Origin: Phoebastria nigripes
Lineage: Eukaryota; Chordata; Aves; Procellariiformes; Diomedeidae
Length of the DNA stretch: 64,000 nt
Assembly: GCA_035582835.1 (NCBI GenBank)
Contig: JAYKAV010003063.1
Coordinates: 401,219 to 465,218, forward strand
Reading direction: 5' to 3'
Shown here: positions 25,471-35,222 of the stretch, piece after piece
Layout: each line of letters opens with the position of its first letter
Numbering within the stretch: position 1 is the stretch's first letter
Position numbers and translations under genes: made by a program
Notes under the pieces: model-generated
The model's database searches: none
Seen by the model: only the letters and a program-made list of their open reading frames with translations
What the model was told of the DNA's origin: nothing

Positions 25471-28437
25471 CAGTGGTATATATTCATACTACTGCTTATT
25501 TCACTGTCTCCTGTCCCAGAACCCCATTCTACTAGAAAACCTACATAGAGTGAAAAGACACCCTTCATCTGAATATACAACTCAGACCCATAAAACACTG
25601 TGACATCTCTGTCACAATAAAAAAGTTATTTTTTTAAAACATGGTGCTTATTGAGATTCCTCATCCAACTTCAAGGAAGAACAAGCTAAGAAAGTGAGCA
25701 ACAGCCAATTTGTATTTTGAATATAAAAGCCAATTTATATTATACAGCCTTTGCAATGTGAAATATACTTTATGGGATGAGTTAAACTATCATCTCTGGG
25801 AAGAGAAGATTTATATTTGTCCCTAATATATACAGTTGATTGATTGGCATAAGTACTTGATTTCTCTTTACTTTTATTTTCTTATCACCTTTGATTCCAA
25901 TTATTCTGCCATCATTCAAGCTGCAGCTAGAAATAGAGACAGGTAGAAGCAAAAACAAAGTTCATTTAGCATCTAGCTTTGGAAATAAATGTTAATAATG
26001 CCAATTTAAACTGCTACAGCTACTGGTTAGCATTTAAGTGACAACGCAGAGACTGGCTTACATTGTGAAAGAATCTCTATGAAAAATGACACCTCTTTTT
26101 AACAACTCATCACAGACCAGTAAATCCCCTTTCAGCTTATGGAAAACCCACACTGTTACAAGCTTGCAGACACGAAGTCCTTGTATGTATTTTTGCTAGT
26201 TTGATTTTTAATATTTTGGGGGAGGAGGAATTCAAATTATAATCAATTGTCTTTTCCTGTCAGATCATTTTCCTGAAAGCTGCTGATAATGCCTCAATTT
26301 TAAACCCTGTCAACATTAATTCCTAATTGTCTCTCAAAAATGTCTTATTCCTAATAGACTGTTTCAGGACTTACATTTCTACTATTAATAATAATAAAAA
26401 TAAATCAGAACTAATGTTGAAAATAGAGCAAAATGAGATAAAATGAGGGCTAATATGACACGAAAACTATCTCAGAGCGCGTATGAGTTCTTCCTTTGTG
26501 TGTAGCCTGTACCCTGCACAAAGGGGTTCAGTTTTTTGTTGAGGCACCTGAATACTACTGTAATGTAAACAGCCAGTATTACTCATTTAAAAATATTTCC
26601 ATCATCACTTGGTTTGCAAGAAAAGAATATTTTGAAATGAAAGGCCAACCTATCTCCAAACCCCTGTTTTTCAAAGAATCAAATACACTGTTATTAGCAG
26701 TAATTTTGCAGGTGTTGAGACAACACAGTGACAGAAAACAAAAGCTAATAGGTACTCTTTCTAAATCAATATTAGAGAATTGTTTCAGTACAGTGTCCCA
26801 CAGCTTTCAGGGAAAAAATCACCTGTTTTGAGCTGCCAAAAAAATAAATTGAAACAGGAGCTGTGACCAGTAAGCAACAGAGCTGTTAGTAGGGNGTGAC
26901 AATAACACTTCAACACAGACATTGATTCAAATGATAGCTTTGACTTGTAACTGCATATTGCACCCTAATAATTTATCACAGACAGGGCATGAAATGTTGC
27001 AGTGGCCCTTGATGGTCTACATGAAGGTAGTGTAGCATCTTGAAAAAATACTGATGAAAAATACTGTTTTTCTGGATTTATTTTGCCATGCATAAAGACA
27101 AAGACGGTTATCAGAGGAAAGTGATAACAAGTGAACAGGTGAAGNAGGAGTTTATAAGTACAAATGAGCAAGGAGAAAGCAACTTCTAACTCCAGTCCTT
27201 TCCTGATAAAAAGAAATTGTTTTCCTAGTAAATGCTGAGGACCAACATCAACCTAAATTATATGACCATTAGATATCCAGTATGTAGCTGTTACAAAGTT
27301 CCCATGTGTTTTGCGTGCAGGGGAAAGATCGAAAGATGCTCCAGCCCACACTGGAACATTTCTTTTATAGTTGCACAGTTCTGAAAGATATTATTCTCTA
27401 TCCAGATTTGTTAAAATAATGGAAATTGATTGAGATCAAATATAATTGATTTCAAAAATTCATTAAGATGTAAACATGGCTTACTTTACGAATAAACCAG
27501 GGCCTCAGTAGCTTTTGAAATACTGATTAATTCATATTGAGAATAACACAATCAGACAATTCAAACTTTCTGAGCTATAAAATATAAAAGGCCTTCAATG
27601 ACACAGGTCTGGGTGCAATGCAGCAGCCTGGAGCTGGACTGCAGTCATTTAAACACTGACTGGAATTTACTGAAGTTTCTGGGTAGGCAATCTAGACATA
27701 ATATGGCCTTGTTTTTGCAACACACTTAAGCACAAGGTCTAATTTAAGCAGGTGAATAATCTTCTAGAAGTTAATAAGGAATTTATTTATTTATTTATTT
27801 ATTTATTTTCCAATGTGTTGCATAGTCATTCTTAAAGGCTTTTTATTCCCCACTTTTTCATTACTTTGGTCATGTCTACTTGTGTTTCCAGTGGAAACAA
27901 GGAATGGGACTCAGCTCCAGTCGTAATCAACTATATTTTGGTGTCTAAATGTGACAAGAATTTCTAAGCTTCCACTACAGTAAGTGAAAATCTAGTTAAT
28001 ATGTTCAGTAGAGTCTGGGGAAGTATTCAGCTGAGTAGCTGTAACGCTTCAGTTCACTTTAGGATGAATCACTTTTCAGATTTTATTTTTGATTAGGGAG
28101 TTGATACAGCTACCCAGAAGTAAGTCTCTTCATGCCTTCTCAGAAATCTAGAATACCCTACCCGGCCTTTGGGTACTAATTCAACATAGCATGGGTCTCC
28201 CATAGGTTCTTGGTCATATCTGCCAGGCCCTCACGGATGCCTTGGGCTCCACAGGGTACCTCAGACAGCACTGGTTGCTTATGTGGAGGCAATAGAATCA
28301 AATTGTAGCCTTTTGCTGATAGTAATAGGAGCTTAGATACTTCACTCACATGTTTGCTCTTCTATGTAGAGACTGAAATCCAAGGGTTTACCATCCGGAG
28401 CTGAATCCCACCTGAAAGAAATGCATTAATAGTCTAT
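25471..28437. other. unique AT-rich sequence, no gene recognised
   Basis: Contains a 111-codon plus frame at 26496-26831 without a recognised domain or flanking signals, and a TTTA repeat near its right end. No RNA gene or repeat family is identified. Confidence 0.4.
27781..27809 (+). repeat. (TTTA)n tetranucleotide repeat
   Basis: About seven pure units of ATTT. Likely length-variable. Confidence 0.95.
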
Positions 28438-28562
28438 ATGTGCCTGTTTGCCTGTGTACTGCTCCTCACTGCTCTGACCTTTGGAATTGTCAATCAATTT
28501 CTACCAAAACTGACAGTAGTGTCTACCTCTCGAAGGCTGTGGCTACACGATGAGGGCAACAA
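28438..28562 (+). other. possible first coding exon with signal peptide
   Basis: An ATG opens a frame beginning MCLFACVLLLTALTFG, which looks like a secretory signal peptide or membrane anchor. It continues through a Ser/Thr/Arg-rich segment to the strong donor ggcaacaa|gtgagt, leaving in phase 2. The start context has T at -3, which is poor, and no promoter or acceptor was found upstream. If real it would sit 1.7 kb upstream of the better-supported exon at 30267 on the same strand, but a linking exon of phase 2 to 1 would be needed. A weak candidate is 29835-29953, with a good acceptor and a poor donor. Confidence 0.25.
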
Positions 28563-29271
28563 GTGAGTATACACAAGCCCATGAGCATTCTTCCTTCCTT
28601 TCAAAATTCGTATTTGGAAGTTTAAATGTGCAAGCAAAATGAACTCAGGGTTTAAGAGTCCAAGAAATCTGCTAGTTTGGACAACTNTAACATTAGACAA
28701 CTGCAACATTAGAGCTGTTCTACAATGTAGGCAAAACCAAAGATCCTACAAAGTCTGGAGAGATCAGGAAGCCTTAGGAAGAGTTTTTATATTCTCCAGA
28801 GCGGGTAAAAGATTTCACTGAGAACTTAAGCTTCATTTGACAGGGGGATTCTGCAAAGTAGAAATTTTCTTTTAAGTGCCGTAACTATGAGCAAAGCTTA
28901 TTAAAAAGCAAAGCAGCAAAGCAGTCAATCACAAGGCAGAAATTCATAGGAAACCAGGAGTTATTTTAATAATTGATAGGTCATCACAAGTTTCCTGATG
29001 TTACTATTGATGCCTTTGGCATCTGTAGATCCTTTCATTGTCTCTTTTCTTTCTTTTCCTTTCCTTTTTCTACTGCATTTAAAGCAGGTCTTCAGTTTGT
29101 GAAAAATTTACATTTTAGTTAAAAATAAATAAAGCAAGTAAAATTTTAGAAAAAATCTCTGTGCTTATTTTTATAACTTGTTTAATGGAAACCTNATTTA
29201 ATACAAGGAGCTCTTTCTTTTCATGCAGTCCTTTTTAAAGAGAATCCTGGGTTCTTTATTGTTCCCTAAGT

Positions 29272-29616
29272 TTACACTTGATGCAGTGCCTTTATCTTCT
29301 TCACTGAATTCTTGCAGATGATATTGCTTGCATTTTTACTTCTGTCTGCGAATATTTCTAGCCTCCTTTTCTTAGTTGCAGCCAATTCATTTTCCTGCTT
29401 CCGTTGCTCTTGTTCTGCTTGTAGGTTTGTACTTACACACATTCTGTGAACACTGGAATCATCTCCATCCTTGTAGCGTTGTCATAGATACACACAGAAC
29501 CATTTATTGTTGGAGGAATGTAGAGAAATAGTTGCCCAGTGTTCTGCTCTTTCCTGTTTATCTTTTAATTCAGAATGGTCCAATCGGTCATCAATGGCTC
29601 GCTCCCGTCTAGCCCA
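29272..29616 (-). pseudogene. coiled-coil-like gene fragment with one internal stop
   Basis: On the minus strand a single frame runs 114 codons to a TAA at 29272-29274, interrupted only by a TGA at 29482-29484. It is rich in Glu, Lys, Gln and Arg, with stretches RRERAIDDRLDHSELKDKQE and QAEQEQRKQENELAATKKRR, typical of helical coiled-coil proteins. A minus-strand AATAAA lies at 29255-29260, about 12 bases past the stop, followed by an A-rich word. I do not recognise the parent gene. A retrocopy or relic exon fits best; a functional gene is unlikely because of the stop. A strong plus-strand splice acceptor (ending at 29423) lies inside it and is probably coincidental. Confidence 0.4.
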
Positions 29617-30107
29617 TCACCTCTGCTAATGAGGGGAACATCTGTGCAACTGGCAGATATGACCCAAACAAGACAGGACTCATTATATCCCTGCTCAGAG
29701 ACCAGTCAGAAAGCCAGGGTGTATCTGTCCCTTTGAAAGGGCAGAGGGGCATTCACTCCTGTTATAACTGGTCCTTAAACCTGAAGCTACTGAGTTTTAC
29801 CTTTTGATACCTTTGTCTTTTTCATTCTCTTCAGAGGGTTGGGAGGGCAGGAATTGGAGACCCTGGAGCTCTGCCGATCTCTGTTGTGTCTGTTGGAACT
29901 ACACTGTCCTGCAGAAAAGACTCATTTTTTTCAAAAGCAGCAAAAGCTTAGTGGTTAGAGCCTTTCTCTTCTACTCTAGCTGGAGTTGCCCCAGGTCCTA
30001 ATCTCAGCATGCAAATGCAGAATTTATTTTATCTGATGCCTGTTACAAGTTTGTTTTGTCTGTTTAGCCTGTATATTGCTTAGGGTGAGGGTGAACATAT
30101 TTTGGAA

Positions 30108-30143
30108 TTGTTGTTGTTGTTGTTGTTGTTGTTATTATTATTA
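30108..30143 (+). repeat. (GTT)n(ATT)n trinucleotide repeat
   Basis: About eight GTT units followed by four ATT units. Confidence 0.95.
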
Positions 30144-30266
30144 TGTGTAGCTATCGAATTTGATACAGTCTTGCCATGACATAAGTTAAGGCATTAGATA
30201 TTCATGTTAACATTGTCAAAGATCATTTACACTGCTGCACAAATGAGCCTTGTATTGTATTTACAG

Positions 30267-30416
30267 ACAAACCTCCAACAAAGCCCATCCCCTCAATTAC
30301 TGCAACTGGCAATACATCACAGCTGAGTAAATTTGGCCTAAATGTGAATCAGAGGAGCAAAAAATCCCTTTGCTGCTCTGTAGAAAGGATAAAGCCACTA
30401 CAAAACAGTATTATAA
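30267..30416 (+). CDS. putative exon A of an unnamed membrane-protein gene
   Basis: The acceptor cttgtattgtatttacag is good and the donor ataa|gtaagt is close to consensus. The 150-bp segment is open in one frame only: two bases complete a codon, 49 codons follow, and one base remains (phase 1 in, phase 1 out). The residues include PTKPIPSITATGNTSQLSKF, a Pro/Thr-rich piece with an N-glycosylation sequon (NTS), and then a basic stretch with paired cysteines (KKSLCCSVERIK). This suits an extracellular juxtamembrane region. Its phase fits the next segment at 31121. No family is recognised. Chance cannot be excluded, because a 50-codon open frame beside splice-like sites is not rare. Confidence 0.45.
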
Positions 30417-31120
30417 GTAAGTCTTGATTCCATTGCACATAACAAGAATTTTAACGTTGACTTCCATTATAAGCCAGGTTTTCACCTTTATTGCTAAAAG
30501 TAATTTAATCGTATTTGAAGAGTGTCTTCATAGTGAGAGAAGTGTAAAAAGATCTCTGTGTAATGGCAGATTGTGATTTCCTCTCAGATGAATTTCTAGC
30601 CTCCTTGAGGTTAGGCTATTCTTATATAAAAAAAACCCAAAAAACAAAAACCAAAAAACAAAAAACATTTTATATCCCCCAAAATTTCAGTGCAACATGT
30701 TTCAGTTTTAAGCTTTGTCCAATACTAAGACTGCAGCTTAAACATGCAGGCAGAGAATTCTCTCTCAAGTTGCCAGAAACTCAGTAACTGCACTAAGGAA
30801 ACAAGATGGTCTTTTTTTTTTTTTTTTTTTAAACTCCTGAAGGACTGCCTTTCATGTATATTTTGAATAACTAAATACTGTTTCTCTGTAAGCTAGGATT
30901 GAGTCTTTAGATAAAGGTGTTTTGCCCCACTTCTGAGGTAAGTATCCTGTATCAACTGAATGCCATCCTCCAGGGAGAGATGCTATAGAAAAGGTTCTCC
31001 CTATGGAGCCTCTCTACAGTATCTATATATAGTTTGGAAAGCTTGTTGCAAATGAATAGTGCTATAGAATTGTGAAATATAAATAATCATCATAATTAAT
31101 GTGCTGTGCTCTTGCTGCAG

Positions 31121-31199
31121 CTCTCAGTTCGAAAGCTTATCTCAGTTTGGATATTTCTGTATCCCATATTGTCCTCTATATTATTCCCTTACTGCTCTG
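31121..31199 (+). CDS. putative exon B, transmembrane helix
   Basis: A strong acceptor (tgtgctcttgctgcag) precedes 79 bp ending at ctctg|gtaaag. Entered in phase 1 from 30416 it gives 25 codons with two bases left over (phase 2 out), which is exactly the phase the segment at 32089 needs. The end of the encoded peptide, SHIVLYIIPLLL continuing into C-A-V, is hydrophobic enough for one membrane pass. All three frames are open here, so the open frame alone adds no support; the argument is the matching phases on both sides. Confidence 0.42.
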
Positions 31200-31414
31200 G
31201 TAAAGTTATTTGACTTTGTTCAAGATCGAGACTGAATGCTGCGCTGCATTCTCTCACCAAATATATTTAAAGGGACAGATCAAAAAGTTTTGATTGAACA
31301 AAGCTATTATCAAATAAATCAATATATTATGTTTATTTCTGTGTGAACTCTTCCTTAGCCATTTTCAAAAAACACTTTGTACAGAGAGTTCAGGATTTCC
31401 ACCACCCCCCNCAC

Positions 31415-31512
31415 ACCTTTTATAGATAGGGAAACTGAGGTAAAGTGAAGTGAATTTCTGAAGTTCTCTGGCAGTGACAGTTTGGGAACAGAGTACAAAG
31501 AGGGTCCAGTTT
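31415..31512 (-). mobile_element. MIR-like SINE relic
   Basis: The phrase agatagggaaactgaggtaa, followed by a gtgaagtgaatttctgaag-like block and ttctctggcagtgac, corresponds to the reverse complement of the MIR core and 3' region. It is heavily diverged. MIR copies are rare in birds and predate the bird-mammal split. It lies within the intron between putative exons B and C. Confidence 0.55.
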
Positions 31513-32088
31513 TCAGAGCTTTTAAAACTTCCAGCAGTTATCAAGCTCAATAGGAGCTTTTGGACATACTGGACACCTTGAATTCATGTGCTTTCAACAC
31601 TGCTTATCTGCCTCAGTATGGATGAGAGCAGTCGTGCTGTTTAATTCTACTGAGCTGAAATTCATGGCATTAACGTTTGATTCANACCCAGCACTTGAAC
31701 ATATACTTATCACACCTATCTGCACTCAAGTGCTCGGAGTTAAGAGGGTGCCTACACTGTGAGTTTAGTACCCAGGAAGCACAATTTCTCTGCACCTTGT
31801 GTATCATCCCATCGAATATATTTCCCTGAGAAGGCAATGGGAGATATAGTGATGTTTTCTTAAATCCGTGTGAGACTATAATCAGTCACCCACGTATATG
31901 TAAAAAATGTCCGCTTTTCAATTCCACCCCTAACTCACCTGCTCAAGAGGGTTTTTTTGGCAGAAGTTGTTGATCTTCCTCACTGTAAATTACCCCTCTA
32001 CAAAAAAGGGCTTTAAAACCAAGGTGTTAGTGTTACTTCATGCCAGCTACATTTAACTAGCTCAATTTAATACATTTTTTTCCTGCAG

Positions 32089-32251
32089 TGCTGTGCCCAA
32101 AACCACTCTCCCTTTCGCCATTGATCGCTATGGCAACCAGAGAAACCAGGAAGATGATGTCAATATCTACATTCATGAAGAGGAATACCCAGCTTATCGT
32201 TTGAGCCAGGTTCTCCCCAACAAAGATGTGTGCTTTACTGCTGAGGTGTAA
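32089..32251 (+). CDS. putative terminal exon C, cytoplasmic tail
   Basis: The acceptor tacattttttttcctgcag is excellent. One base completes the codon begun in exon B, then 53 codons run to a TAA. GC content is higher than in the flanks and CpGs are kept, as expected for constrained coding DNA. The tail contains DRYGNQRNQEDD, an acidic VNIYIHEEEYPAYRLSQVL with three tyrosines in possible signalling or sorting contexts, and a C-terminal ...CFTAEV that could bind a PDZ domain. The residue mix is the most protein-like in the window. I cannot name the gene. The 66-codon minus frame over it is a shadow. AATAAA words downstream (for example near 33353 and 33587) could serve as poly(A) signals but lie in CR1 sequence. 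Confidence 0.5.
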
Positions 32252-32924
32252 GAGCACAGGATGAACAGCAGAAAATCCCTGTAAATAGACTGTGATTTGA
32301 ACTCCACTCCTGGAATTAGAAATTCTTAGGAATTAGAAAACTCCTGTTGGAGTATTTCATGGGCTGAATTAGCCAGGCCCCAGCAAGCTTATTATCTCAG
32401 AGTGAGTGTAAAGCTCATGAGATGGTAGAAGAGGAGGCAGAGGCAGCCCTGGAAAGCAGCAGTCTCTCATCAAAGGGCTGGATGCAGCAGGACAATGGTT
32501 ACTGACAATACTCTCAGACGTACAAGATTTGGAAGATGGAGAATGAAAGTTGGAAGCGAATAGAGAAAAAGATCCACTTTTGGTACCTCAATGCCTTGTC
32601 TGTTATGCTTTAATTCTTAAATATCTCTTCACATTCTGGTGACTTGCTCATTTATTTCGTATTTTCTCCTCTATTAGCTTTTAAACTTCAGGTACTAGAT
32701 ACAAAATAACAACTCTTTTTTTTCTTGCATTTCAAACTTGTCGTATAAAATTAACACCCACTTATCTGCAGGTGAGGTCAAAGAAAACATTTCCTAAGAA
32801 ATTTCCCCCCTAATGAAGGGGAAAATCAAGAAAGTATAAATAATACAAGGTGAAAACTTTTTTTAAAAAAAAACAACAAAGCAACAGAAAATCAAAACTA
32901 CTTCTTGTGGCCACTTCTGTTTAA

Positions 32925-33399
32925 AACTTTCATTAATGATGTCAGTACAAAAGGTATTACCACAGTGACACAAAGTTAGGAAGCATTGTCAATACAAAGG
33001 AAGATTCAGAAAGGAAAAGATGACTTTGTAGACTACAGTGTCTGAATTGAAGTGAAAAAATTAAATAGTACAAAATATAAGGTTGTGCTATTAGGGACTA
33101 ATAAGAACTTCTGGCAGTAGCTGGGAGCTTAACATACAGATAAGATGACAAGGATCTGGATGTACTTGTTAATCACAGGATGACTATGAGTCATCAGTGT
33201 AACACAACCATGAAAAGGCTAATGGGATCCAAGGATGGCTCAGAAAAAGCAGTGTCAGGGGAGATAGAAAATCATTACATTTATTAAGCAACTCTGGTAA
33301 AACCTTGTCAGGAATAGTGGATACAGTTCAGAAAAGATTATCTCAAAAAGGAATAAATAGAGAGATATCTTCTGGATAATTAAAGAAATTAAAAACATC

Positions 33400-33453
<54 letters not shown>

Positions 33454-33690
33454 CAGAAGAGATTTTCAGCCAAACAACGTACAAGCTCTGTTTGTGTGCA
33501 CATTGGGACTGGACAGAAAGCACTGACAAGGAACAAAAACTATGCTATGACAAAGGTTGGCATAAGTAGTAGACCATAAGCTTAGCCCAGAATAAAAATA
33601 ATGGGAATTTCTGGCTATTTGAGTACTGAGGTTCTGAAACAAATTTACAATAGGAGGGAAGGTGTAAAAAATCTTTTGCCATGTATTAAT
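32925..33690 (+). mobile_element. old CR1 LINE fragment with internal A tract
   Basis: The order of landmarks matches CR1 ORF2 end: cattaatgatgtcagtac, then a Gln/Leu block near 33180 (ggatgactatgagtcatcag), aatgggatccaagg, and a degraded 3' part after 33450. It is strongly diverged. A 47-bp A tract interrupts it at 33404-33450. The right end is uncertain and runs into the 56-bp repeat listed next. Confidence 0.6.
33404..33450 (+). repeat. 47-bp poly(A) tract
   Basis: The longest homopolymer in the window, unbroken, within an old CR1. No retrocopy precedes it, so it probably grew from an A-rich stretch of the CR1. Its exact length in the assembly should be treated with caution. Confidence 0.95.
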
Positions 33691-33707
33691 CCTCTGTCAA
33701 ATGTAGT

Positions 33708-33763
33708 AAGGTATTTGACTACCATTGAATACAGTGATTGTTAAGCAGTCATATACATTTAAG
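33708..33763 (+). repeat. 56-bp dispersed repeat, copy 1
   Basis: It aligns without gaps to 37810-37865 with 49 of 56 identical bases by eye, sharing aaggtatttgactacca and ttaagcagtc. Upstream similarity continues with an indel (tcctct...gtcaaa). The family is unknown to me, perhaps a very old retroposon tail. Confidence 0.7.
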
Positions 33764-34862
33764 CAAAGTTTTATCCATTTATGGAAAGGATAGATAAATT
33801 GTTTACCTATGAAAGAAAGAACCTGTAATTGGCCCAAGTGATATTTTGAAGTACTATCTTCCTAAGATAGTTAGTCATACAAACTGCTCGTATGAAGCTA
33901 AGCTGAGTATTTCCACACTACAGCTGAGAATTCAGTGCGGACATAAACACACATAAATCTATATCTACATTAGAAATTAATGCAGTGCAGTAGATAACAT
34001 TGGTAGATTGAAGTGGTTGGTGCTGAGGTTCTCTGCATCTCTCATGCAGGGAGCTTGGGGAATTACTTTGTCTTAAATATAGTCTGATTGGCTGGATCAA
34101 ACATACCACTACATGTATGGTGTTAAAGCTTGGCATAAGAAACTGTCCCATAGATGTCTTCTTCCTTTCCTTCAGGCCACTCTAGGAAGCACTGCAGTTT
34201 TCACACCCATCTACACATAGATGATGTTGTCGTTGTCTGTCTGGAGACAATAGAGAGATTAAAACCAAAATCAAACAACCAAACAAAACCAGGATTTTCT
34301 GAACCAAATTGCTGCTTTGGACACAGTATAAGTCAGTGATAGTGGACTTTTTATTGTATTTACAAGCAGTGGGCTTCATTATCAGAAGGAGAGAGGGGAA
34401 GGACATGCCGATCTTTCAAGGTTTCTATGTCTTTGAACATGAGACAGAGCACTTCTTAAGAGCCTCCTTCAGTCAAAATCAGGTGTCTCCTGGGGAAATA
34501 AGAAGTAAAGCAGTCAGATGAGCTACTTTTCATTTAATGTTTATGACGTTTTCCTTGACAGTTGCTGAGACAAAGTAGGATCTGGAGTTACTGGGGAGAG
34601 GAGTTCTATCCCAATTGCTTATNGACTCTTCACCTGACAGTATTGTCCGGTCCCTTTTCTGAGAGCAAGAGAGTCTGTTCAGGCTGGTTCCAGACATGTA
34701 CAAACAAACTGTATGACTCCTCACTCATGCTGCCTAGGACCTAGGTCACCTACGACCACTCACTGCACCATTTCAAGCTCCGCTAGTCTCTGTCCCAGCA
34801 GTTACAGAAATCACAGCTATTTCAGTGATGATGACTAAAAATAGCATGAAGACTGAAAATGA
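33764..34862. other. unique sequence, no feature seen
   Basis: Several 60-77 codon frames overlap on both strands without recognisable domains. No repeat or RNA signal is seen. Confidence 0.4.
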
Positions 34863-35002
34863 CAGATATAGATACAGTTATAGATATAGATACCCTTCTA
34901 GATATAGATATAGGTGTATAGGTATATAGGTATATAGGTATATAGACATACAGATATACAGATATATAGATATGTAGATATGTAAATATATAGATATAGA
35001 TG
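34863..35002 (+). repeat. GATATA/TAGGTATA-rich imperfect array
   Basis: About 140 bp of alternating gatata, ataggt and tatagac words. Imperfect units suggest an old microsatellite that changed repeat motif along its length. It lacks stops and starts of interest. Confidence 0.9.
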
Positions 35003-35123
35003 ATCTAGCACAATAAAGTTGGAAGTTTCAGAGCCCCATCATGATGAGACCTCCTAGAGAAAAGGATGACCTTGGAGTGATGTGGTTATGCCGTAAAAAA
35101 AGACAAAACCACAAAGAAATACA

Positions 35124-35222
35124 GTTTGTCCAGGGTCCCACATCCAGTGAGGGGCTGAACTGAGAACAGAATCTATATCCTGCAGCTCCTACCTTCCTTC
35201 TGGGTAGCTGGTTCCTTTTCCC
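35124..35222 (-). mobile_element. MIR-like SINE relic
   Basis: The words gtccagggtcccacatccag and gaggggctgaactgagaaca match the reverse complement of the MIR 'gcccagggtcacacagccag...' region. This is a second old MIR-type relic, in the same orientation as the one at 31.4 kb. Confidence 0.5.

Noticed and set aside
30912..30938. 27-bp mini-exon between putative exons A and B (tttag / gag|gtaagt)
   Set aside because: In the required phase 1 it contains a stop codon. At most it could be a poison exon, and there is no independent support.
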